Below are positions 55,766 to 63,547 of a stretch of 64,000 bases of DNA, in pieces; position 1 is the stretch's first letter, and every line of letters starts with the position of its first letter. The stretch covers positions 1,736,001-1,800,000 of the forward strand of contig NZ_WEGH01000001.1 of NCBI RefSeq assembly GCF_009604375.1, written 5' to 3'. Source of the DNA: Actinomadura macrotermitis (GTDB lineage: Bacteria > Actinomycetota > Actinomycetes > Streptosporangiales > Streptosporangiaceae). The notes under the pieces are model-generated. The model saw only the letters and a program-made list of their open reading frames with translations, had not been told where the DNA came from and did no database searches. Made by a program: the position numbers and the translations under genes.

Positions 55766-56467
55766 GTGGACCCGTATCTGCTGCCGACCGCCACCTCCGC
55801 CGACGAGCGCGCCCGCGCGGCCGAGGTGGCGCTGCTGCCGGTCGGCAGCTTCGAGCAGCACGGCGGCTCCCTGCCGCTGGCGACCGACACCGTGGTCGCC
55901 TGCACGGTCGCGCGGGAGATCGCCGCCGCGCACCCGGTGCTGCTGCTCCCGCCGGTGACGATCTCCTGCTCGCACGAGCACGCGGGCTGGCCGGGGACGG
56001 TGAGCATCTCGGCGGCGACGCTGTACGCGGTCGTCCGCGACATCGCCGGGTCGCTGCGCCGGTCGGGCGTGGAGCGGCTGGTGCTGATCAGCGGGCACGG
56101 CGGCAACTACGTGCTCGGCAACGTCGTCCAGGAGGCGGGTGGCGCGATGGCGCTGTTCCCGGACCTGCTGGACTGGGCGGAGGCGCGGAACGCGGCCGGC
56201 CTGGAGTCTCCCGCCGACGGCGACATGCACGCCGGGGAGCTGGAGACCTCGATCCTGCTGCACGCCCACCCCGGCCTGGTGAGACCCGGGGCGCAGGACG
56301 TGGCCGCGGACGACCGGCGGCATCTGCTCACGCTCGGGATGTCCGCCTACACCGCCTCCGGGGTGATCGGCTACCCGTCACTGGCGTCCGCCGACAAGGG
56401 CCGGAAGCTGCTCGCCGCCCTGGTCGAGGCGTTCGGCGGGTGCCTGGCGGCGCTGACGCGGGAGTAG
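55766..56467 (+). CDS. Creatininase-family amidohydrolase
   Basis: A 233-residue metallohydrolase: LPVGSFEQHGGSLPLATDTV supplies the Glu, His and Asp metal ligands (about 26-45), and LISGHGGNYVLGN with GDMHAGELETS the remaining His/Glu residues. The family hydrolyses cyclic or formyl amides: creatinine, mycofactocin precursors, and in archaea the FAPy intermediate of riboflavin/F420 synthesis (ArfB). Beside a variant GTP cyclohydrolase II cluster, a formylpyrimidine deformylase role is an attractive inference. It starts two bases after the alpha/beta hydrolase and overlaps the convergent flippase gene by 90 bases. Confidence 0.82.
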   Translation: MDPYLLPTATSADERARAAEVALLPVGSFEQHGGSLPLATDTVVACTVAREIAAAHPVLLLPPVTISCSHEHAGWPGTVSISAATLYAVVRDIAGSLRRSGVERLVLISGHGGNYVLGNVVQEAGGAMALFPDLLDWAEARNAAGLESPADGDMHAGELETSILLHAHPGLVRPGAQDVAADDRRHLLTLGMSAYTASGVIGYPSLASADKGRKLLAALVEAFGGCLAALTRE

Positions 56468-57244
56468 CGCGGCGACGCCGGGCAGGCACGCGACGAGCAC
56501 GAGCACCCCGTAGACCACGGACGTGGCGAGCCCCTGCGCGGCGCCCATCCCGGCCGCGCCGAACGCCGACGCGGTGACGGCCTCGCGCGGCCCCCAGCCG
56601 CCGATGTTCACCGGCAGCGACATCGCCAGCAGCGCTAGGAGAGCCATCGGGACGAGCCGTCCGATCGGTGCCGCTGCCCCTGCCGAGCGGGCCGCGACGA
56701 TGAACAGGGCGATGTGCCCGGCCAGCGCGACGGCCGACAGCAGCAGCACCAGCACCCAGGTGCCGAGCCGCAGATCGGTCAAAGCCCGGCGCGCCCGCCC
56801 CCACAGGAGAACCGCAGGCAGCAGCGCCAGAACAGCAAGCCAAGGCCCCCGGAACAGAAACGCCGCCCCAGCGGAAATCAGCACGACCTGGCCCGCCACC
56901 CGTTCCAGCACCACCGCCCGAACGCCTCGTCCAACGTCTCCGGCCTGCCGTCCGTGGTCAACAGCCCGGTGCACGTCTCCCAGCACTCCCGCCGGGAGCA
57001 CCGCGTTCAGCAGTTGCGCCCGGTAGTAGCCCAGGAGGGCCGTCATCGGAGCGAGCCGCAGGCCGAGGCGGCGCGCGACCAGCCACCAGCGCGCGGCGCT
57101 GCACGCCGTCGTCAGCAGGCCGATGCCGAGGGCCGCGGCGATCGCCGGCGCGCTGACGGCCCGGAACCCGTCGGCGAACGCGTCCGTGCCGAGCCGCCAC
57201 ACCACGAGGGCGAGGATCACCGCACCGGCCAGTGAGCGTTTCAT
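56378..57244 (-). CDS. Flippase-like LPG-synthase transmembrane-domain protein
   Basis: A 288-residue polytopic membrane protein with about eight helices of the UPF0104/LPG_synthase_TM family. Hallmarks: AARWWLVARRLGL, GYYRAQLLNAVLPAGVLGDV and LPVNIGGWGPREA. Members are integral to lipid transport or lysinylation of lipids; standalone forms are flippase-like. Its ATG at 57244 overlaps the preceding glycosyltransferase stop (ATGA). It is the last gene of the six-gene cluster, and its C-terminus overlaps the creatininase gene by 90 bases, an unusually long convergent overlap. Confidence 0.83.
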   Translation of the reverse strand: MKRSLAGAVILALVVWRLGTDAFADGFRAVSAPAIAAALGIGLLTTACSAARWWLVARRLGLRLAPMTALLGYYRAQLLNAVLPAGVLGDVHRAVDHGRQAGDVGRGVRAVVLERVAGQVVLISAGAAFLFRGPWLAVLALLPAVLLWGRARRALTDLRLGTWVLVLLLSAVALAGHIALFIVAARSAGAAAPIGRLVPMALLALLAMSLPVNIGGWGPREAVTASAFGAAGMGAAQGLATSVVYGVLVLVACLPGVAALLPRQRRQAPAERLDQGGEQLPALVGGRQ

Positions 57245-58221
57245 CGCAGGTCCTGCTCCAGCACGGCGTCCAACTGTCGGGCGGCCTCGGCCCAGCCGTC
57301 CAGCGTGCCGCGCCGGGCCCGCGCGGACGCCCGCAGGTCCGTGCGCAGCGCGGGTTCGGTGAGCCAGCGGCGCAGCGCCGCCGAAAGCGCCGGGACGTCA
57401 TCGGGCGGGGCGAGCAGCCCGGCCCCGCCGAGCGCCTCCGGCACGCCGCCCACGTCCGAGGCGAGGACGGGCACGCCGCGCGCCAGCGCCTCGGTCACCA
57501 CCATCCCGAACGTCTCGACGCGCGACGGCAGCACCAGCAGGTCGGCGGTGTCCAGGCACGCGCGCGGGCGCACGCCGGTCAGGTGGACCCGGCCGTCCAG
57601 CCCGCAGCCGGTGATCAGGGCCCGCAGCCGGGCGACGTGATCGGGGGCGCGGGTCAGCGGCCCGGCCAGCTCGCACGTCCACGGCAGGTCCGCGACGCCG
57701 GCGAGCGCGCGGACGAGCACGTCCTGGCCCTTGGCGGGCGTCACCGAGCCGAGGCAGAGCAGCCGCGACACGCCGTCGGTGCCGGGGGCGAGCGGCGCCG
57801 GGTCGGTGCCCGGCCGCACCACGCGCACCCGCTCCAGGCCGTGCCGCGCGGCCAGCCGGCGGGCGCCCCAGCCGCTGGTCGCCACGACCGCCCGCACCGC
57901 CCGCAGCGTCGCGCGCTCCCGGGCGTCCAGGTCCGCCGCCCGGTCCGGCGGCAGCCCGGTCTCGTCGGCGAGCGGCAGGTGCACCAGCACGCCGGCGCGC
58001 AGCCGCGCCGCCTGCGGCACCACGATCTCGGGGACGCCGCACGCCACCAGGCCGTCCATCAGCACCGCCGCGCCGTCGGGCAGCGCGGCGAGCGCCCCGG
58101 CCCCGGCGACCTCGCGCACCGCCCGGCCGCGCGCCGCGAGCGCCGCGCAGATCCGGCGGTCGTAGACGTTGCCGCCGCTCGGCGCGCCCATGTCCTCAGG
58201 AACCACGAAGTACAAGGTCAT
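57241..58221 (-). CDS. GT4-family glycosyltransferase
   Basis: A 326-residue GT-B enzyme. [20 protein letters not shown] opens with the acceptor-side Gly-rich loop; the donor-side domain has [20 protein letters not shown], then [19 protein letters not shown] with the EX7E-type Glu pair and [11 protein letters not shown]. It transfers a sugar from a nucleotide donor to an unknown acceptor, probably the product of the cluster. ATG 58221 lies inside the PTPS-like gene (26-base overlap). The stop overlaps the flippase start. Confidence 0.87.
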   Translation of the reverse strand: MTLYFVVPEDMGAPSGGNVYDRRICAALAARGRAVREVAGAGALAALPDGAAVLMDGLVACGVPEIVVPQAARLRAGVLVHLPLADETGLPPDRAADLDARERATLRAVRAVVATSGWGARRLAARHGLERVRVVRPGTDPAPLAPGTDGVSRLLCLGSVTPAKGQDVLVRALAGVADLPWTCELAGPLTRAPDHVARLRALITGCGLDGRVHLTGVRPRACLDTADLLVLPSRVETFGMVVTEALARGVPVLASDVGGVPEALGGAGLLAPPDDVPALSAALRRWLTEPALRTDLRASARARRGTLDGWAEAARQLDAVLEQDLR

Positions 58222-58603
58222 AGCTCGCCCACGCCACATGCGACTCGTGCAGGGTGACGGAGATGCCGGTGATCCCGCGCGCGCCCTCGCCGAGCGCGCC
58301 CTCGGCCAGCCGCGCGGCGAGCCGGTCGGCGATGACCTTGGCCAGGTACTCGGTGCTGGTGTTGACGCCGGCGAAATCGGGCTCGTCGTCGAGGTTGCGG
58401 TAGTTGAGCGCGGCGACGACGGCGCCGAGCTCCTGCGTGGCGCGGCCGATGTCGACGACGATGTTGTCGGCGTCCAGCTCGGGGCGCCGGAACGTGGCGT
58501 CGACCAGGAACGTCGCGCCGTGCAGGCGCTGCGCCGGGCCGAAGACCTCGCCGCGGAAGCTGTGCGCGACCATCAGGTGGTCGCGGACGGTCACACTGAA
58601 CAC
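58196..58603 (-). CDS. PTPS/QueD-family protein lacking catalytic residues
   Basis: A 135-residue tetrahydropterin synthase-fold protein: [55 protein letters not shown] and [11 protein letters not shown]. Compared with QueD/PTPS, one zinc His (HGH) is Ala30, the catalytic Cys is Ala24, and the Asp-His pair is Asn67-Tyr68; only His14 and His28 and the substrate Glu120 remain. It is therefore not a normal 6-carboxy- or 6-pyruvoyl-tetrahydropterin synthase, yet the sequence is well ordered and I recall close relatives across actinobacteria. It may act on a different pteridine or pyrimidine. The GTG start overlaps the dehydrogenase stop by 13 bases. Confidence 0.85.
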   Translation of the reverse strand: MFSVTVRDHLMVAHSFRGEVFGPAQRLHGATFLVDATFRRPELDADNIVVDIGRATQELGAVVAALNYRNLDDEPDFAGVNTSTEYLAKVIADRLAARLAEGALGEGARGITGISVTLHESHVAWASYDLVLRGS

Positions 58604-59568
58604 GCGGGGTCCTCTCGGTAGGCGATGCGGTGGCAGAGGGGCGGCAGTCCCTCCGCGGCGAGCCGGGGCAGGTCGGCGAAGGCGCTCTCGCCGGGGATCA
58701 GCGCGTCGAACGCCGGGTCGGCGAGCAGCCGCAGCGCGAGCGCCATCCGCCCGGCGAACCCGCGCCGCGTCCGGCGGGCGGGGGCGACCATGCCGACCTG
58801 GCTCGCGCGCACGGCGAGGCGCCCGGAGTGGAACGCCTCGCCGAGCGGCACGCTGACCGCGCGGTCGCCGTACCAGCTCATCTCGACGACCTCGCCCTCG
58901 GCGGCGAGCAGTTCCAGCGACCGGACGAGCCCGGCCTCGGTGGCGCTGGTGTGGAAGACCAGGTCGCGGTCGCCCTCGGCGTCCTCGGGCGCCGCGAAAC
59001 GCACACCGAGCCGCTCGGCGGTCTCGGCGCGCGCCGGATCGACGTCGACAAGCTGCACTTCGGCACCGGGAATGCCCGCGAGCAGCCGGGCGACGGCGCA
59101 GCCGACCATCCCGGCGCCGATGACGGCGACCCGGTCGCCGACGAGCGGCGCGGCGTCCCAGAGCGCGTTCACCGCCGTCTCCACGGTCCCGGCGAGCACC
59201 GCCCGCGCGGGCGGCACGTCATCGGGGACCACGGTCACGGCGTCAGCGGGAACGACATAGCGGGTCTGATGCGGATACAGGCAGAAAACGACCCGCCCCT
59301 CCAGCGGCCCTTCCTCGACGACCCCCACATTGAGGTAGCCGTACTTCACCGGCCCCGGAAAGTCACCCTCCTGAAAGGGCGCCCGCATCGCCTCGTACTG
59401 GCTCTCCGGCACACCACCCCGCAGGACGAGCGACTCCGTCCCCCGGCTCACTCCCGAATACAGGGTGCGCACCAGAACCTCATCGGAGCCGGGCGCGCGC
59501 AGCGAGACGTCCCGGATCTCGCCCTTGCCTGGGGACGTGACCCAGAAGGCGCGAGCGGTCGGTTCCAT
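58591..59568 (-). CDS. Medium-chain alcohol dehydrogenase-like protein without catalytic Zn Cys
   Basis: A 325-residue MDR-superfamily protein. The catalytic-domain segment is [13 protein letters not shown] instead of the G-x-C-GTD with the zinc Cys, as in BchC-like and other zinc-independent members; the NAD(P) motif is [17 protein letters not shown] with the acidic VDVDP. It should oxidise or reduce a polyol or sugar-like intermediate. GAGGAGGGG gives a very strong ribosome site before the ATG at 59568. It begins 89 bases inside the upstream phosphotransferase gene, a long overlap. Confidence 0.83.
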   Translation of the reverse strand: MEPTARAFWVTSPGKGEIRDVSLRAPGSDEVLVRTLYSGVSRGTESLVLRGGVPESQYEAMRAPFQEGDFPGPVKYGYLNVGVVEEGPLEGRVVFCLYPHQTRYVVPADAVTVVPDDVPPARAVLAGTVETAVNALWDAAPLVGDRVAVIGAGMVGCAVARLLAGIPGAEVQLVDVDPARAETAERLGVRFAAPEDAEGDRDLVFHTSATEAGLVRSLELLAAEGEVVEMSWYGDRAVSVPLGEAFHSGRLAVRASQVGMVAPARRTRRGFAGRMALALRLLADPAFDALIPGESAFADLPRLAAEGLPPLCHRIAYREDPACSV

Positions 59569-60280
59569 TGCCCCTCCTCTTGTATAGCCACACCACGTCA
59601 CGCCCGAAGGACCACACCAGCAGCAGCAGTGCCACCGCCACCGCATACCCCAGGAATGCCGTGGAAACGACTCCGGCGCAAGCGACCGTGAGGACGATTC
59701 CCTGAATCGCGGCCACGACCTTGCGCGCGTAGCTCACCGGCACGGCGCCGCGCAACCACGGCAGCACCCGGCCCGCCGCGACGTACGCGTACCGCATGAG
59801 CCCGATCGCCAGCACCCAGACCCCGAGGACGAAGGCCGCCCGCACGCTCAGCACGAGGATGAGGAAGGCGTCCACCTCCATGTCGAACCGGGCGCCTTCG
59901 GGGGTGACGGTGCCGGTGGAGCGGGCGACCCGGCCGTCCACCCCGTCCAGGACCAGCGCCACCGCCGCCAGCGCGACCAGGACCGCCCCGCTCCGCGACT
60001 GGCCGGCCACCAGCGCCGTGACCCCGCCGGCCAGCACCGCCCGCGCCAGCGTGACCAGGTCGGCGGGCCCGAGCGCGTCACGCCCGGCCCGCCGCAACGC
60101 GACGGCGAGGATCGCCCACAGCACGAGCGCGTGCACGACCCCCGCCACCAGGCCCGCCGCCCCCAGCCCGGTGCCGCCCCGCAGCACGGCGAGCAGCAGC
60201 AGCTCCAGCGCCGCGGCGACGGCGAGCTGCCCGCACCACCGGGGCGGCACCGCGGGAAGCGGACGGGCCTGGTCAACCAT
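59480..60280 (-). CDS. CDP-alcohol phosphatidyltransferase
   Basis: A 266-residue membrane enzyme with about six helices. The family signature D-x2-DG-x2-AR-x8-G-x3-D-x3-D is complete: LDGVDGRVARSTGTV, then PEGARFDMEVD. It joins an alcohol to the phosphatidyl (or other) group of a CDP-alcohol, so the cluster product may become a phospholipid head group. The basic C-terminal tail ([18 protein letters not shown]) lies in the 89 bases shared with the dehydrogenase gene. It starts eight bases inside the cyclohydrolase gene. Confidence 0.88.
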   Translation of the reverse strand: MVDQARPLPAVPPRWCGQLAVAAALELLLLAVLRGGTGLGAAGLVAGVVHALVLWAILAVALRRAGRDALGPADLVTLARAVLAGGVTALVAGQSRSGAVLVALAAVALVLDGVDGRVARSTGTVTPEGARFDMEVDAFLILVLSVRAAFVLGVWVLAIGLMRYAYVAAGRVLPWLRGAVPVSYARKVVAAIQGIVLTVACAGVVSTAFLGYAVAVALLLLVWSFGRDVVWLYKRRGNGTDRSRLLGHVPRQGRDPGRLAARARLR

Positions 60281-60911
60281 GGCAGCCGTCCGGCCTGGTG
60301 AGCTGGGGCAGGTCGTGGCCGAGGCGGTCGCGCTTGGCCGTCAGGTAGCCGACGTTGTTCTCATGGACCGGCGCCAGGAGCGGGACCCGCCCGGCGACCC
60401 GGAGCCCGTGGTCGCGCAGCCCGGCGATCTTGCCGGGGTTGTTGGACAGCAGCCGCAGCGAGCGGACCCCGAGGTGGCGCAGGATCCGCGCCGCCGGACC
60501 GTAGTCGCGGACGTCCACCGGCAGGCCGAGCGCGGTGGCCGAGTCGATCGTGTCCAGGCCCTGCTCGTCCTGCAGGATGTGCGTGCGCACCTTCGCCACC
60601 AGCCCGATCCCGCGGCCCTCGTGCCCGCGCAGGTAGACCAGGACGCCGGTGCCCTCCCGGGCGATCGCGTCCAGCGCCGCGTTGAGCTGCTCGCCGCACT
60701 CGCAGCGCAGCGCGCCGAAGATGTCGCCGGTCATGCACTCCGAATGCACCCGCACGAGGACCTCCTCCCGGGCCGCGACCCGGCCGGCCACCACGGCCAG
60801 ATGCTCGTGGCGGTCGACCGGGTCGCGGAAGGCGACGGCCCGGAAGGTGCCGCGCCGGGTCACCAGGTCGGACTCGGCGATCTCGGTGGAGTCGATCTCA
60901 CGGTCGCGCAT
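60273..60911 (-). CDS. Variant GTP cyclohydrolase II
   Basis: A 212-residue RibA-family enzyme, standalone, without the DHBP synthase domain. Zinc ligands Cys59, Cys70 and Cys72 (HSECMTGDIFGALRCECGEQ) and LRGHEGRGIGL are conserved. At the position of E. coli Tyr105 (R-A-Y-A-L-QD) it has His111 (VRTHILQD). In actinomycete homologues a substitution there is reported, as I recall, to stop at the formylated FAPy nucleotide. The enzyme opens the six-gene minus-strand cluster; GAGGAGCAGG precedes its ATG. A canonical ribA for riboflavin should lie elsewhere. Confidence 0.88.
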   Translation of the reverse strand: MRDREIDSTEIAESDLVTRRGTFRAVAFRDPVDRHEHLAVVAGRVAAREEVLVRVHSECMTGDIFGALRCECGEQLNAALDAIAREGTGVLVYLRGHEGRGIGLVAKVRTHILQDEQGLDTIDSATALGLPVDVRDYGPAARILRHLGVRSLRLLSNNPGKIAGLRDHGLRVAGRVPLLAPVHENNVGYLTAKRDRLGHDLPQLTRPDGCHG

Positions 60912-60991
60912 CCTGCTCCTCGTCGTTTCCCTGGAGAACGGCCGCCGGGGGGACGGCGTTCAATCGAACGGGTACGAGGAGCTTCTTTCCC

Positions 60992-61291
60992 TCAGTCTCC
61001 GCCCCTCCCCTGGCGCGCCTGGCCGGTGGAGGACGGCGCCGGGCTCCCGGTGCCGGTGACCTGCGGCGCGTCCGGCACGACGTGGTCCTCGAAGAACGGG
61101 AAGGCGGAGTAGAAGGCGACGCAGGCGGCGATCGCGGCGGTCGCGATCCGCTGGCGCTCGGTCAGCGCGGCGCCCGTCACGTAGACCAGCCCGAACGCCA
61201 CCACGGCGACCAGGCCGGCGGCGACCAGCACGACGAAGGTGTGGGATCCGACGCCGGCGGCCCCGGCGTCGGCGAGGGGAACGGCACGCAT
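60992..61291 (-). CDS. Small membrane protein, 99 aa
   Basis: Two predicted membrane helices (TFVVLVAAGLVAVVAFGLVY and ATAAIAACVAFYSAFPFF) separated by a short polar loop, with a Ser/Pro/Gly-rich C-terminus. No family recognised. The ATG at 61291 is preceded by AGGA about ten bases upstream. It lies 80 bases upstream of the GTP cyclohydrolase gene on the same strand, but the spacing and the strong ribosome site of ribA make a shared role uncertain. Confidence 0.65.
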   Translation of the reverse strand: MRAVPLADAGAAGVGSHTFVVLVAAGLVAVVAFGLVYVTGAALTERQRIATAAIAACVAFYSAFPFFEDHVVPDAPQVTGTGSPAPSSTGQARQGRGGD

Positions 61292-61485
61292 GGCCGTCAG
61301 TCCTTTCGCAGGTGAGCAACGTGCAGGAACCGGGCGCGCGCGTAGGACGACCGCGCTCGGTGAGGGGTTAGGACGTTGCTCCGGACTGGGCTATCGTGCG
61401 GAGGGTCGCGTCCTATGGATGCGTGCACAGGTGCGTCGTCGTGCTGCTTTTGGCCGGGCTACACGGCGGCGCACTGTCATTCTCG

Positions 61486-62928
61486 TCAGGGGAACTTCAG
61501 CGGCGGCACCTCTTTCCGCAGTGCGGCGCGCGCGTCCTCGGTGAGGTGCTCCAGCTCCTCGACGAGGCCGGGCTCGCCGGCGGCGATACGGGCGGTCAGG
61601 ATGCGCAGATACTCCCGCCGGGTCTGCTTCAGCAGCGGGTGATCCGCGCCGAGGACCCGCTCCCCCCGGTCCAGCACCTCTTTGAGGGCCTGCTGCGCGG
61701 AGTCCCGGTCGCCGTTCTCCTCCTGCCAGTGGGCCAGGAGGTACTGGGTCTCCAGGGTGTCGGGGTGGTCGGGGCCGAGGAGCCGGCGCCGAATGTTCCA
61801 CACCCGCCCGAGTTCATGGAACGCATGGGCCGGTCTGCCGTTCTCGCCCCTCAGCACCGCCCAGGTCTGCAATGCGGCCAGCACCCGCGGATGCTCAGGA
61901 CCGTACATCTCCATCCAGCGGTGGTAGAGGCGCTGGGCCATGTCGATGCACTCAAGGAGGAGGGCGGAATCACCCGAAAGCTCGTACTTCTCGTACAGAC
62001 AGGGCATGAGGCCTTCGGCGGCCTCGTCCCGAGTGGCCAGCCGATCGCTCATGTTCCGGGCCTGCCGGAAGAGCGTGATCGCCTCGTCCAGGACACCGTG
62101 GTCGACGCCGTCGTAGTAGGCCAGCAGCGTCCAGGCGAGGGTCATCCTCAGCCGGGTCCCCTCCTCCAGGGAGCCGGCCGACCGCAGCGCCGCCCGGTAA
62201 GCAGCGATCATCTCCCGGACGTACTCCCGGTCGGGCGGGTCCGGGACGGCGGACGGCTGCTGCACGATGTGCACGTCGCCATGGACCGAGCCGACCTGGA
62301 ACATGCCGCCACTGACACTGACGCCGAAGTCACCGTGGGCCGAACCGAGGTAGTTGTCGGCCGCGGCCGGCTCGTCCCGCTCCGCACCGGCGCGCGAGGC
62401 GATCTCGCGCAGCCTGCTCTCCACCCGCACCCGCGTGCCGGCGCCGTCGAGCATCACGAGCGTCTCGGCCGCCGCGAGGCGGACCTCGACGTCCATGGCC
62501 CCGTTCAGCACCAGGTCCCGAAGCCGCCGGGCCGTCTCCCCGCGCACGGTGGGCTCCAGCTGCGCGGCGTCGTGCGTGAGCGGGGCGAGGTGCCGCTCGG
62601 CAAGTTCGAGGATCTTGCGCCACTCGGCGCGCAGCGCCTCCTCGCGGGCGGGCCCGTCTTCTTCCGTGGCGTCGGCGAAGCGGCCGTGCGCCGACGAGCG
62701 GGTGATGCCGAGCGTGTCGCCGATGGTCTGCCAGGACACGCCCCGGGAACGTTCTGCGGCCACCGAAGCGTTCATCACGCGTTTGGCGAGGCCGTCGAGC
62801 TCGTGGGCCTCCTCGACCAGCGGAGCCGCGTTCCGGTCGAGCCGCCGCCTGACGATCATCCTCTCGAGCGACGCCAGGGCACCACCCGCCCGGGACTGGG
62901 CGAGCACGGCGACCAACGTATCGACCAT
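61486..62928 (-). CDS. TPR protein with HTH-like N-terminus and glycine-rich amyloid-like linker
   Basis: A 480-residue protein. Residues about 60-85 (VSWQTIGDTLGITRSSAHGR) resemble a helix-turn-helix. A Gly/Val-rich linker near 190-215 (FGVSVSGGMFQVGSVHGDVH) recalls amyloid-like signalling motifs of actinobacterial NLR-associated proteins. The C-terminal half is tetratricopeptide: RLYHRWMEMYGPEHPRVL and LGPDHPDTLETQYLLAHWQE are typical of TPR_10/NPHP3-type repeats. This may be a signalling adaptor or regulator. ATG 62928 is my choice; an earlier start at 62967 is possible. It is divergent from an Imm10-like gene. Confidence 0.78.
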   Translation of the reverse strand: MVDTLVAVLAQSRAGGALASLERMIVRRRLDRNAAPLVEEAHELDGLAKRVMNASVAAERSRGVSWQTIGDTLGITRSSAHGRFADATEEDGPAREEALRAEWRKILELAERHLAPLTHDAAQLEPTVRGETARRLRDLVLNGAMDVEVRLAAAETLVMLDGAGTRVRVESRLREIASRAGAERDEPAAADNYLGSAHGDFGVSVSGGMFQVGSVHGDVHIVQQPSAVPDPPDREYVREMIAAYRAALRSAGSLEEGTRLRMTLAWTLLAYYDGVDHGVLDEAITLFRQARNMSDRLATRDEAAEGLMPCLYEKYELSGDSALLLECIDMAQRLYHRWMEMYGPEHPRVLAALQTWAVLRGENGRPAHAFHELGRVWNIRRRLLGPDHPDTLETQYLLAHWQEENGDRDSAQQALKEVLDRGERVLGADHPLLKQTRREYLRILTARIAAGEPGLVEELEHLTEDARAALRKEVPPLKFP

Positions 62929-63051
62929 CACCTTTGTATGGTGCCACCGGACATTCGTCGGGGTCAACCATACAGATCCGTCAGGCGTAACCTAACGCCC
63001 GCGACCGCGCAGGGCCTGTCGGACCACATCGTTAGGCTCTCGCAGGTGACC

Positions 63052-63447
63052 ATGACCTTCAAGGCGAGCGAAGTCGGCGTCGACGATGACGGCGAGGTCC
63101 TCACCGCCGGCGTCGCCGAGGACCAGGACGGCGGAGCCGTGCTCATGTTCATGTGCATGCTCGACGAGCCCGACGAACAGGACGTCCACACCGGCATGGA
63201 CTCCTACTGCGTCGTCACCGCGGACCAGGGGACGGCGTACGGAGCGGTGACCGAGATCGGCATCCAGGCCGGCGTCCTCCGGGTGGTCTTCGCCCCCGAG
63301 GCACTCCCGGCCCTCGGACTGCCCGACCCGGAGGTCGAGGTCACCCTCGACGCCGACGCCGACGCCATCGCGGAGTTCACCGAGGCGCTCAAGCGGATCC
63401 TGGCCTACGGACGCCCCGAAGCGAGGCCTGCCCTCACCCGCCTCTGA
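63052..63447 (+). CDS. Imm10-like immunity protein
   Basis: A 131-residue acidic protein: MTFKASEVGVDDDGEVLTAG, DEQDVHTGMDSYCVV, YGAVTEIGIQAGVLRVVF, EALPALGLPDPEVEVTL and a final EALKRILAYG. This pattern resembles immunity protein family Imm10, which neutralise polymorphic toxins. No toxin gene is adjacent, so it is either an orphan immunity gene or a domesticated relative. The ATG at 63052 has AGGTG four bases upstream; a GTG six bases earlier is possible. Divergent from the TPR gene with 123 bases between. Confidence 0.6.
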   Translation: MTFKASEVGVDDDGEVLTAGVAEDQDGGAVLMFMCMLDEPDEQDVHTGMDSYCVVTADQGTAYGAVTEIGIQAGVLRVVFAPEALPALGLPDPEVEVTLDADADAIAEFTEALKRILAYGRPEARPALTRL

Positions 63448-63500
63448 GCAGCACGGTCCTTCAGCGTGCGCACCCCCCTTGCGCGAGCGATGCCATGTAA

Positions 63501-63526
63501 TGACACACTTACTGGAGTTTGTCTCA
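63501..63526. promoter_or_regulatory. Imperfect palindrome upstream of the DUF2236 gene
   Basis: TGACACACTTAC and GAGTTTGTCTCA are imperfectly inverted around TG, ending 21 bases before the start codon of the DUF2236 gene. This could be a TetR-type operator; no regulator is visible within the window to the right. Confidence 0.35.
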
Positions 63527-63547
63527 TCGCTACCCCCGGAGGCGCGC

